DNA of 64,000 nt from Oasisia sp. SBJ-2009 (taxonomy: Eukaryota; Annelida; Polychaeta; Sabellida; Siboglinidae): assembly GCA_964017155.1 (NCBI GenBank), contig OZ024866.1:27347605-27411604 (forward strand), given 5' to 3'. How positions within the stretch are numbered: position 1 is the stretch's first letter; each line of letters opens with the position of its first letter. Under the pieces are notes generated by a model that saw nothing but the letters and a program-made list of their open reading frames with translations, was not told the DNA's origin and ran no database searches. The position numbers and the translations under genes are program-made. Shown one piece after another: positions 30,742 to 43,800 of this stretch.

Positions 30742-33700
30742 ACCTATGCTGGTTGAACCAATGGCCATAAGTTTTCTATTGATGTGGCATGTCTGTCTCA
30801 CATGTTGTAGTGTACAGTTAGTCAACATATCTACCAGGTACTTCTATTTTATAATCTCATTTAGTGGGTAGTTTGTGGAAATGTCGGCACAGAACTGTTG
30901 ACTGATAAACATTAGGTCAGCAATTATTTAATTAATTGTTGTCTTAAGGAAACCAATATTTAGAATATACTTATTGTCTGTCCGTTTGGATCATGTGTCC
31001 TCTCCTTGTTCTATGTGGGGCTTTTGCAATCACACCTATGGTGGAACGTCACTAATCTGATCGTCTATTAGCCAGAGTTTCAATAACAATACCATGTGTC
31101 CACACATTTGCAGCAGCCATTTTAGTAAGCTTGTTGAACCCATACTTTTTGCCATGAAACTGACCTAAAGGAACCATCAACTTGTGACAAAGTTGCGGTC
31201 TGTTACAGCAGATATTTTGGAGTAGGTAAAATTGTCGCATTTCCGAGGTAGTCGTATAACCAGGTGGCTATTAGAGAGGGTTCTGGTGTATTTGTGTGTA
31301 CACAATCTACCTCTGTTTGTGGGTATTTTGCTTTTGTAACACTGATTAATGGTGTCACCAGTTGCTACAAATAAAGGAACCTTTATCATTTGTAATGTCT
31401 GGTTATCATTTCCTTACTGCAACCTCTGACTGATATATAGTTGGAATTCCTACAATTTTATTTTCATTAATTATAGATTTGTTCAAATTGAAAAGTCGAT
31501 CAATTATATAGTTTGCGTCCTTTTAACAACAAACTTAGGCTGAAGCAATACTTTTGTAATGCTGGGCAGATTTCCTTGATGTGATATTACATAGTGTGAC
31601 TAAATTGCAATCAGAATACTCTCAGATTAATCAATTGTACATTTTACAGCATTTCTAGCAAAAAATAAATGGATTTAAAAAGACGTCTCTAATCTGTAAT
31701 ATCAATAAAAAATAATCAACTCGCAGGGTTCTCAAATCCACAATATTAATTTTCATCTCATACCAGTGGATGTATTATCTATCAACACACAACACCGATA
31801 ATGAATGTTTCAACTAATCTTTTATTTCTCTCGGCTGTCAGTTCCGAACATAAAGTATCTAACCACAACGACGGAATGTTATTCAGTAATGCACAGACAC
31901 TTTATAAAACTCCAAGACAGATGAGCAAGTCCTACCAAAGATCAAACCAAGAGATCAGTTCTCTTCCTACAGTCAAAACTTATTTTGAGAAACGTCAGCA
32001 ACAACACATGATGGTTGCTACGGTAACATAAAATATGTAACCACAATCCTGACAATTTTGCATATAATCTTCAATGCTAATTTCATCTACCTGTTGCTAA
32101 CACGATGACTATATCCCACCAAATATCTCCATGATTAATAACGCATTTTCTCGACTCGACATATCAGTCCTCAAGCTATACACACACCGTTCCTTCGGCA
32201 CCGAGTTCAGTGTTACCCGGCAGAGGGCACCACTTAGTGTTATTTCTCTACTTGCATAAGTATCCATTTCCTTAAATGGTTCAAAGCAGCCAGCACATCT
32301 GGGCATATTTTGGAACTAGAAGGACAGCAGTTATTATGCCACTCCTGCGAGACATGCACAAATGACTAAATATAATGTAAGTTATAATTCTGTCACTACA
32401 CACCGTCATTCCCGTCACACATGAATAACACTGCCACTTGGGAACAATCCAATTTCCTGCTTTAAACACAGTTCAAACATCGTAAATGTGAAGTGCAGTC
32501 AGACTTCAAAACAAACAAACCATACGTGATAGTATTTGAAAACATGGTACAACATAATGTTGGTCAACAATCGATGTGGATTTCATCCAGGATTTTCTGA
32601 AAAATACAAACGGTGCTCATGCATAAAGGGACACGATATTAGGTTTCCCAGCTGAAAGATCTCCCACACACTACGTGTCTACCTTACTACAGTCAAGTCT
32701 AAGGTCATAACTTACAGTTGTTCTAAATGTTAACATAAATGACCACGGTAGAAAAGCTAACCTTTGAAAAATCATGCAGTTTGGTTCACACAAATTAAAT
32801 TCAAAAAGTTACCCGCTAACTTGTCTGGAATGTTACGGAAATTAGCAGCCTGAGAAATTTGCAAACTAGAAAGGGATCGACAAATTATTTCTATGTCAGT
32901 ATTATTATTTCAACAATTTGACTGGGTATTTTGAGGATACAAATAGAAATGAGTTAATTACTTGTCCGTAATTTGCATATTTTAGCAACTTATTTGGGCA
33001 ATAAGTGAACACCCTGGATCAGCCATCTGACAATGTCACCCAACCAAGCAATACTGAACGAGATCAACTTGTTAATACTCCCGGATAAACGCTGAATAGA
33101 CATCATTATACCAGTATAAAAATGAGAAATTGCATAGGTTCTAGTGGCTTGGACCTCATGCCAGCCGTAACAGTCGTATGCAGTCTCACAATTTTTGATA
33201 GTTTTGGCATAACCTGCACACTGCTTATGTTTTCATCTTTGTAGGGTAATGCTTATTGTAGGGTTGTGTCAAAATATGTCCTAAACTAAATCTGATACCT
33301 GGAACTGTGTTAAAATAAACAATCAGATAAAACAGGAACTGTTTGAGCTGGGATCAGGTCAATTTGCCGACTGACCATGTACACAGAACCACTAGCCCTG
33401 TCTTCACCACTCCCACATGACTGTGGGAAAACCACAGTTGTGACATTGTCTCCATAGTCTTCCACGATAACTGCAGCAGTTTACTATACATTCTGTAGGT
33501 GAATCTGATAACTGGAACTGCATTAAAATAAACAATCAGCTAAAACAGAAACTGTCTGAGCGTGTTTAATATTTTCATTGTAATTTTTTATCTTGTACCT
33601 GCCCTTGGCACGAGATCCGAGATTTCAATTATAGCCGAGCGACTTCACTACAACTTACTTATGAACTTGGCACCTATGAGGAGATACACTTACTATGCTC

Positions 33701-34880
33701 CAAAGGAAGTATGTTAATTATAGAAGTTTACATGGGTTCTGTATTTATATTAATTACAACACTCACTGAGGCTGCAGTACTTAGCAACTAATGCAACATT
33801 AGGATAAATTTTTCTTCAGGAGTTTTAAACTGGTTTAGATGTGCCGTGTTCCCTATGTATAATGGAATCAACTGTAAGATACAAGTGTTACTTCAGTAGC
33901 ACCTCTGTACACCATCTGGGGAGTAAGTCGACCCCAGACAAACACAACACAACGGTATTCAAGGTAATGGCGGTTAAACTAACCTGTTCACTAGATGACA
34001 AAGTTCTCAGTTCAACCAATGTGCCCATAGAGGGCAGTCGTATAAGTGGCATTCATCAACGTCACAAGACCAGGCACAGAAATGTATGTACAGTTGTACG
34101 TACAGTTGTACACTCTCTCAAACTTGTATGTATGTACAATGCATGTTTGTATGTGTGGGTGTATGTACGACTGACTAAATCTGGGTTTGCCACGACGCTG
34201 TTGAACAGTTACTCTTATACCTGACCAGCACATGCACACATACAATGTGTACATGTATACCTGACTGCACATTGGCACATGCATGTACAATGTGTACACA
34301 ATGTGTATAACTACTTGCCTGTACACCGTATCCATGCTGCAGTCTATTTATGTACAAACACAACCGCAGACTACTATAATATACTCTCCGACATGCAAAA
34401 GAAACATTTAGACCTGTAAATTGACACTCCCATGAGCTCAAGTCATGTCTGCGTCCTATGTAAACTATGAGGTACCTGTCGCATCGCCTGCAAAGCATAT
34501 CCCCCAATCACAGGAACGCAAAAATATAAAGCAATCTCCTTACAAGTTGCAAGTTTTTTTCGAGTTCTCTAAGTCGGAATAAATGCTCTATAACCAGCAG
34601 GTATATCTGCACGATAACCCCAGCGAACCTGTCTAACATTCATATTCCCTAGTGATGTGAATTCTGTCGGTTAACGTAACAAACAATACACGAGAAGCAG
34701 GAAGGTGTGGTCGCCCCACAGTCAATGTGCGGCCAGGAGCAGCCATTGGCTCACAGCCGTCATGTGACTCACAAGATGGCAGCAGCGATAGCAGCGCAGC
34801 GTCACTACAGTAGATTGTTCCCGTCACCAATGATGCCGTTGTCAGGCAGACTTTATACATGACAGTTCACTCGGTGTCGA
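30742..34880. other. Gene-poor stretch and endophilin 3' flank
   Basis: No convincing coding sequence was seen on either strand; the short frames here have no recognisable family. It should hold the endophilin 3' UTR (stop at 34881, minus strand), but I cannot place the poly(A) site. The only structure noted is a 60-bp direct repeat at 33288 and 33502. Confidence 0.4.
33288..33565 (+). repeat. Pair of 60-bp direct repeats about 212 bp apart
   Basis: 33288-33352 and 33502-33565 share CTGATA, GGAACTG, TTAAAATAAACAATCAG and TAAAACAG in the same order with few changes. Function unknown; probably a local duplication. Confidence 0.7.
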
Positions 34881-37800
34881 TCATTGGACGTCGACAATCA
34901 CCTTGACGTAGTTCACCGGGAAGTAGCCGGTCTGGCCATTCACCGAACCCTCGTACCAGTTCTCATCAATGCGGCTGATCAGGTTGATGATGTCACCTTC
35001 GGCGAACCCCAGTTCACCCTCATTCTCAGGGTCAAAGTCGTACAGGGCCTCACAGCAAGGCTTGCCTGCTGCAAACACACGTGATAATATATAACCCCAG
35101 TTCATCTTCATATTCAAGGTCAGAAAGACATGATATTAAATTCCACATCTTTTCTAACTAAACCTGGGGCTAAAGATGATGTATGCACACATGCAGCTAC
35201 ATATGCCCTCGCACTAACGCACACACACATACGTAATTACGTATGCATGCACACACACAGATCCATTCATTTCTATCACAACTGTCATACTCTGAAATTT
35301 GATGTTCTGACAGTAATACGAAACATTTAATGTATTTTTGTGCAAACTGTTCAAGGCTTCATTTGTATTACAGGATATGGTTCAAATAACGATGATTACT
35401 TCAAAATATATTCAAAAAGTAACTCTCAAAAACAGTCTAACTGTTTGAAAACAGCCAAATCTATCTGCTACATAGTCAACAAATGAAATTCATGTCCAAT
35501 ACACAACAATAGAACATGTTTTCTAATGAAACATGTAACTATTAGTGTTATCTATGAAATAGCACAGTGATACTACAATGTCTATTATTTCTATACCAAT
35601 ACCAATATATACCACTCTGCTTTTTCACCACAGTAGAGTAATGTAGAAATAGAAGGAATGCGTTCCCAGTAGGCCCTGCATACAGCGTATAACCAAACCA
35701 CACCCAAACAACCAATAAACATCACATTACACATCTCAATAATGTCCCAGCTGTATTTCTCTTAACTATAATCTTTGTCCACATTTAGTAGACATTCTTT
35801 TGGATAACTTGCTCACTGCGACAATAAATGAATCAAATGGCACACAGCTTGCTCGAAGCATTTTTAATTAATAAAAATGTACATAAACATTTTGAATTTT
35901 GTGTTTCACCTTAAAATGATTGGATTAAACACTCCCTGAAAATTTAATATTTCACAGCTAATAGTGTGAATGTATGTTTTATGTAACAAATATCTCAGGA
36001 GATATATATACTCTTGCAAGTTATTGCAAGCCGAAGATTAATTTGCCCGGACAATTTTTTAGCAATCTTATGAAGGAAATGGGCTTGAACCGTTTCGAAT
36101 GTCAGCTGTTTCTGCTGTATATCAAAGACAATCACTAGACAAATGAGGAAGAAAGCATGCCATGCAAAGAACGCTGGTATCAAGATTTCTCCTTTACCTT
36201 TCGAAAGATCTTCTGCAGATGTAAGAAGAAAAATACATTTAATCAAAGGATCACCATTTTAACAAAACAGGTTAATATAATCACTATTAATGCACAACAA
36301 AATACTGAACATGTTAATAAATAGTCAAGAAACAAATAACTCAAACAATTTAAGTTTATTTCTGGCAATGCAACCGTTTTAGGACACAACTGGCAATGCT
36401 GCAGAATAGCACCCATAAACACCTCCTTTTTCTCTTTCAGAATTGTCCAATCAGAGCTGTACACTGTTTAATTATGCAAACAACTTGATAATTATTCTAT
36501 GTTTGACCTCATAAATCCTGTAAATTATCTCGAAAAGCTAAAGTTACTATGGAGCGGACAATGTCAACGATACTAACCTTTAGAGGACGTCACCGAGCCA
36601 AATGCAGGTTGAGCAGGGGACAGGCTGTACCCAGTCGACTCAACAAGGTTGTAACTATTGGCGTCTTGCATTGGCGAAGGCGCCCGGTCGTACTTTGAGA
36701 ATGAGGCTATTCGCTGCGGCACGTGCTCACGGTGAGGTTTGGCAGCCACCTCCTCCAGCCTGTGGGAAGAGAAACATCTCAAATAAATCCTGGGCAGACG
36801 TTTAAAATAAACCCTGGGCAGACAATTAGAAACATTACATGGTTTGACTGTAAGCTTTGGGAGAATGGTGTGATCGCATATAAATGAAACATGAAATGAA
36901 CATTCTCAGGTATTCAAGACCTCTCTTAAAAGATCTAAACTGATTTTAAGAGCTCTTAACAACGTTAGTGAAATGGCCTCTGGAGTGAGAGGTGGGGAGG
37001 GTGGACACAGTAAAGACGGTAGATCAGGAACAGCAACACAGGAAGGGAATAATTCAGGGCTTGAATGAAGGATAGCCTCACCAAAGAAGACAGGGAATGG
37101 AGGTGAGTGGTGTGAGGTGAGGTGAGGTGAGGTGAGGTGAGGTGAGGGAGGGATAAGGAAGGTGTACCTCTGGTGCATCACTTCTGCCATTGACTGCAGG
37201 ATGTCTGCCGTCTGGCGATGGTACTCGTACTCCGCATCCAGGAAGGCCGACAGTTGTGAGATCTGCTCCACCTGTTAGACACAACACAACTGTCAGACAC
37301 GACACAACTGTCAGACACGACACGACTGTCAGACACGACACAACTGTCAGACACGACACAACTGTCAGACACGACACAACTGTCAGACACGACACAACTG
37401 TCAGACACAACACAACTGTCAGACACAACACAACTGTCAGACACAACACAACTGTCAGACACGACACAACTGTCAGACACGACACGACTGTCAGACACGA
37501 CACGACTGTCAGACACGACACGACTGTCAGACACGACACGACTGTCAGACGCGACACAACTGTCAGACGCAACACGACTGTCAGACACAACACGACTGTC
37601 AGACACAACACGACTGTGAGACACAAAACGACTGTCAGACACAACACGACACGACTGTCAGACACAACATGACTCTCAGACACAAAACGACTGTGAGACA
37701 CGACACGACTGTGAGACACGACACGACTGTGAGACACGACACGACTGTGAGACACGACACGACTGTGAGACACGACCCGACTGTGAGACACGACACGACT

Positions 37801-40800
37801 GTCTGACACGACACGACTGTCAGACACGACACGACTGTCAGACACGACACGACTGTCAGACACGACACGACTGTCAGACACGACACGACTGTCAGACACG
37901 ACACCACTGTCAGACACAACACCACTGTCAAACACGACACGACTGTCAAACACGACACGACTGTCAGACACAACACAACTGTCAGACACAACACGACACG
38001 AATGTCTCTGTGGCTTGGATATTAACACTCAAGCACATGTCTGTCCACACAGCTGTTTTAAAAGCACAGAACTCTCACACACACCTGCAAATGAACCCTT
38101 AGTCTCACAGCTGTCAATTGTGAATCATAGAATTATCAATTATGACACAACTTAGCTGTCTATCAAAATTACACATAACAGCTGACATAGTCAGGCCTGA
38201 GGTAATAATAAAAGTACGTATTACCAATACTGAAGCAACAGTAATAGTAATAGATTTAACAAGCATAGAATGCAATAGTAATAAGAAGTAATGTAACAGT
38301 AACCGACCTTTATATTGATTGTCTTTTCAAAGTACAATTTAAGCTGCATTTATTAAATTTTAGTCTGATTAAACAGACAGATGGACAGACAAAGGGACGG
38401 ACAAAGGGACGGACAAAGGGACGGACAAAGGGACGGACAAAGGGACGGACAAAGGGACGGACAAAGGGACGGACAAAGGGACGGACAAAGGGACGGACAA
38501 AGGGACGGACGGACAAAGGGACGGACGGACGGACGGACGGACGGACGGACGGACGGACGGACGGACGGACGGACGGACGGACGGACGGACGGACGGACGG
38601 ACGGACGGACGGACGGACGGACGGACGGACGGACGGACGGACGGACGGACGGACGGACGGACGGACGGACGGACGGACGGACGGACGGACGGACGGACAG
38701 GTGTACACTGTTTACTGACGTCGTTCTCGAGCAGGTTGAACATGGCTGTCTCCGCGAGGTCTTTGCTCTCCACAAACTTCTCCTGGGCCTCATGAAGCTC
38801 CGACTCTGGCACGTGGGCACCTGGAGCAGCACAGGCAGAGTGACACACAGTACACGCAGTACACGCAGTACAGAGTACATCCAGTACACACAGTACATGC
38901 AGTACATGCAGTACACACAGCCCACACAGCATACACAGCACACACAGTACACACACTGCATGCAGTACACACAATACACGCAGTACACACAGTACATGCA
39001 GTACACACAGTACATACAGTACACACAATACACACAATACACACAGTACACACACTGCACCACACTGCATCACATTACATCACGTCAATGGCAGCACATC
39101 ATATCAATCACATTGCATCACATTGCATAACATCAATTGCAGCACACAATCACATCACTTGCACGACACCACTCAAACAACTCGTAGTACAACTGACAGA
39201 TAACACAGTACCTGCATCACATAACATGATTGCGTGGCTTGCATCATATACAGCACACTACTTCACATCTTATGCAAAACATAAATTACACAACACACAC
39301 AACTGCGCATACTACATACCAAATCATTACACCTACATTATCATGCACAGCCCATCATACATAACTTGCATCATACTCTGCATTACACTTGTCATGCATT
39401 GGCAATCATTTGCATTACACTCATCACATCAATAGCAGTACAGCTTTGTGGACAACACTGACCATTATGCCGTCTTTACTTATCACAAACCATCCTATTC
39501 TCATCACATGCCCACTCCAAGCTTAACACCACAACACAGAAATCACAACTCCCAGTACTGTATGTATCATATCATCATAATACTGTATGTATCATATCAT
39601 CATAATGCTACATCACCAGTCAGATGCACACCATGTCATCCCACATCCACTGCAGTACACATCAGTGCATCACTACCACTTACATCACCTCCCGGTTAAC
39701 TGTGCATGCATGTGTGTGTGTGTGCGCGCGCGTGCACGTGCGCATGTGCGTGTGTGTGATTCATTCATAGTAACAACTGACAAAAATGTGCAACATTTAT
39801 GCAACTACCACCTCCCGATGAAAACATGTTTTTAGAAAGAAAAAGCCATGATCACACTCAACATATCTGACAAAATAAAAAATCTACATAAACATAAAAA
39901 TTACTAATTGAAATAAAATAATAAAAATAAAATAATAAGTGATTATTGATAAGAGAGAACAGTGAGTAAACTTGAGCAAATATTAATGACCACGTACATC
40001 ATTGACATTGAGGAAGACAGCACGTAGCAGGAACAGACATAATTAACAATTAGTACAGTCATTAACTTCTTACATTAACTCAACCAAGTCCACAGTTAAC
40101 CTCCTGCCAACTTAAACAATGCTGCACCAGACAGTGCAAACTGAAGGTCTTATTTGAATGGTCTACCTCAAAATGCATCTGTTAAAAACGTCAACTGGAC
40201 ATGCATTATACAATTCTAGAGACTACAAGTATCTTCAGAAACAATAGAAAATTAATGGTTGAACACACACGTTACATCACCTTTTAACATTAATATACCA
40301 ATATTTCTATATCACATCAATAATTCCTGACACCGGCTACCTTGAAGACCCCAAAAGCACCCGGTACAATGTTAGTATGAATTTGCATAAGCAGTGAAGG
40401 AGTGAGAACACTGTGTTGAATCATTGTCGTCAGAAACCAGACCATCATATCCCCATCCCACATCCACCTAGCAACCTGTGGCTTACCCGTCAACAATAAG
40501 AATCAGTTTATTCTTCAAAGCAACCAGAAACATGCACAAAAGTGAACCCATATCCTGCCTACTTGCATGCTTCCACAACCTGTCAGAGTGCCATTTACAG
40601 TGACCCCACAACCACACAGGCTCCATCAGGCTGACATTTCATACTGTCACTGCATAACCTATGCTGAGGGCCAGACTGTCTAGAGTAGACTGTCTCAGGT
40701 CATCTCTCCCCACCAGTCTCACTAATTACTGTCGACTTAAACACGCCTGAACCCTGTCAAAAGACCAATCCTTGAGGCAGCGCTCTGGCCAATGCTGACA

Positions 40801-43800
40801 GAGATCTTTCCTGGTTGGCCAATGACATGGAATGTCATAGATTTAGCACAAACTGGCAGATCATCCTTAGGCTTGACAAGCCTCTGGCAAAGTGTGTCAA
40901 CAATTTGGCCAAAGCCAGTCTTTGATGGGTCAATGACATGGAATGTCACAGATCTAGCCTTAAAATCAAGGCCCATATTTCAGCCAATTTCTAGCTGATG
41001 TCTTCCAGAGTGGAACCCTGCTAATTTGATATTAACTTCACTCTCCACTGAGTCAATATGGCCCTAATAGCAAGGTAATCACACTGATCAGTAACGCTAA
41101 TTTCTTCTCCACTGTTTTGCGGAAATATTTTGGGACTAACCAAGGGTCTGACATTTGACTATATTTATGCAACAGCCAACTTAATCACTACGGGTCAGAA
41201 ACCATTGTCAACATGGCCAGGTGTCACAGGCTGGCAGCCTGCCAGGAATGACAGTCCCAGGACAATATTGTCATCCAGTCATGTCCTCGCGTGAACTGAA
41301 TACTGATGTGAAATTGATACACTGACATTTGCACATCAGAAGCATCTTCATAACCTCAACCGTTCTGTACAATAAGTACAACTGTTGTTTGTAACATTCT
41401 CGAGGTTGCTAGAATGTGGATGTGTGTTATTGTAAGTGTATTACAAGATTGTAAATTGAACCATGAATCAAGTTTGTCACATCTCAGATACATTGCAAAG
41501 TTAATCAACAAGAAATGTAAAATATAAAAGATGACATATCTGGCTGTTTTTAATTCATTTTAAAGGTGACACGTTTAGGTACTAAATCAACTTTTGCATT
41601 TTACATGCAGCCTGTAACTTTACCCTGTTTACAAGCATTCCCCTACACCACCACCAGGGGAAATTACCCTAGGGATCACCCTTCTGATCAGCCACCTCAC
41701 TCCACTACATTCCCAACTGTGCCTTCCAATTTAGCATGTTTACCATGACAATGTCTTAAAAAAGACAGTTGCATGGGTGTACCGGGGTGGGGGTCTCTCT
41801 GCCCAGAAACCTCACAAAAATCCCCCAAAAATTAATTATGACATGCAACATAAACATTTACAGTTGCACTTGTCTGGAAGCCCCAGCATTAAGTTATTCA
41901 GGGTAAACCTAGCTAACAAAACGTGTTCTTTCTGCACACGATCTCTCTTTCTGCAGTTACACAATCAAATCAATTCTGCTCTTTGAAATTGGTCATGGCA
42001 GCGTCTATGCTTTTGAAGATTTTCACATTCTGAACAAACCATAAAATCCGACAGTATGTACATTACATCCATTTGGTAAACACACATCTACAGAGCAAAC
42101 AGTTCCTGGAGCAAATAAGCATGCATGAAGCATGCTGTATAGCCAGATATCTACGTGAATACATCAATTATCTACCGATGTACTACACTACAAAATCCTT
42201 AGATTTCCACAATCCAAACCAGGATTCGGGACACACCCAGTCAAACGGTGTCACCTTAAGTTAAATGAATGCATTTAAGCAAAAGCTTTGCGGGTGCGAA
42301 ATTAAGAAGAGCATGCAAACAAAAGAAATACTTGAGATGGTGCGAAGTATTCAAATGCATATCACGTAGGCTTACCCGCTGAAATGTATTAATGAAACAT
42401 TTGATTAGAAATAAGATGGCTGTTGCCATGGTTACTACACATATCACACTTAGTAACCACTGCTAATCATAACGGTTGTTAATGGCAACAGAATATTACA
42501 GTGATCAATGCACTGGATGTTAGTGCAGAATCACACAAATTCTTTTTAATTAACTTAACTTTAAAGCAACGGTATTATCTAAACATCAGTGAAACATACA
42601 ATACATTTTACTTGTCTTACACAAATGTCATTAATAACTTAGTGAAACTGAATAAAACAATGTTGTCAACATCTCTACACTACTGTTACTCTGACTTTGA
42701 TTGTATATAAAGGTAAATGCTGACAAACCTTCAAATTATGATAATGCACATACAATTTTTTTATTTTAAATTTAACAAACTTGCAAGAATTTGCATGTTT
42801 CTTGATTCTACCATTGTGCATAACCAGAAACAAATTGACAAAAACAAAACCACGGAACATCATGAGCACAATATGCACCATCACGACCATGCACTGGCAC
42901 TACAGTACAGTGTTACTCTGTTAGTTCAATGCCAGACAGAGGCAGTAGTTCCCAGCCTGAGGGCACTACACAGGTGAGACAGGAACTAGTACAGTAGTTC
43001 AGAGTTCAGTAATGTGCGTATTACAGAGAACATTGCTATACTGCACGGGACAAATGAGCTGATTAGTTAGTAACAAAGTGGCAGAATGCTTTAAGCATAG
43101 TCAAGACCATGCACCAAACTAGTCCACTGCTTCAAATGTTAAACATTTAAAATGTTCTGTTTAGACATTTTAGGCTACACAATAACTTTCCCAACCGGTA
43201 GGCTTAGCTCCAACCCTGCATTTTAATTTGACTAACACTGATGCCGCCACTGCATCTCAGCCATACTGGTTTTGACTTGCATCAAAGATGAAGGAAGTTA
43301 CTTAAGTAAATAATTACTTAACTAACAGAATATTGCAACACTTTTCTTTTTAGACTCACACTATACAATTGAGTATGTGATAGCTGTCTTTATCAGTTTT
43401 GATGTTAGGTTAGTTACCAAACCTTTTCAAATAATCTATTTTATGTGTGCAGTACTCTGCCAGAGTGAACTTTGATGCTATGCGCTGTTAAATAGATATT
43501 AACCCTTACAGCTAAATAAATATACTAACGATAGCTTGGATTACAGCCAGTCTTGTTCTCTCTATGGATAAAGACATCATTTAATATGATGATTTTATGA
43601 TAAAACATTCATACGTTGGACTTTTAACGTGCGGGTAGGTAGTAATATATATCACCAACAACTTAGTTATGGTGTTTCTCAACGCTACGTGACGATTACC
43701 TTAAATCTTCACTCTAGTGCCAACACAAACTGATTACACACCTACTGCACGTTATGAAACACAACACACAAAGTAGCTATGTACACGTGTCTGTAGTTTC

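Noticed and set aside
37078..38028. Open frames of 119-316 codons reading VVSDSR or CLTVVS repeats
   Set aside because: They arise because an 18-bp minisatellite unit keeps frame; they overlap a real endophilin exon in another frame and have no independent start or splice support.
38310..39130. Open frames of 130-250 codons rich in RPSV or DGRT repeats
   Set aside because: Products of the (GGAC)n and 9-bp arrays around endophilin exon 7; low-complexity translation only.
40737..40998. Overlapping frames on both strands with similar MTxxVID segments
   Set aside because: The similarity comes from a palindromic DNA repeat, not from a protein.
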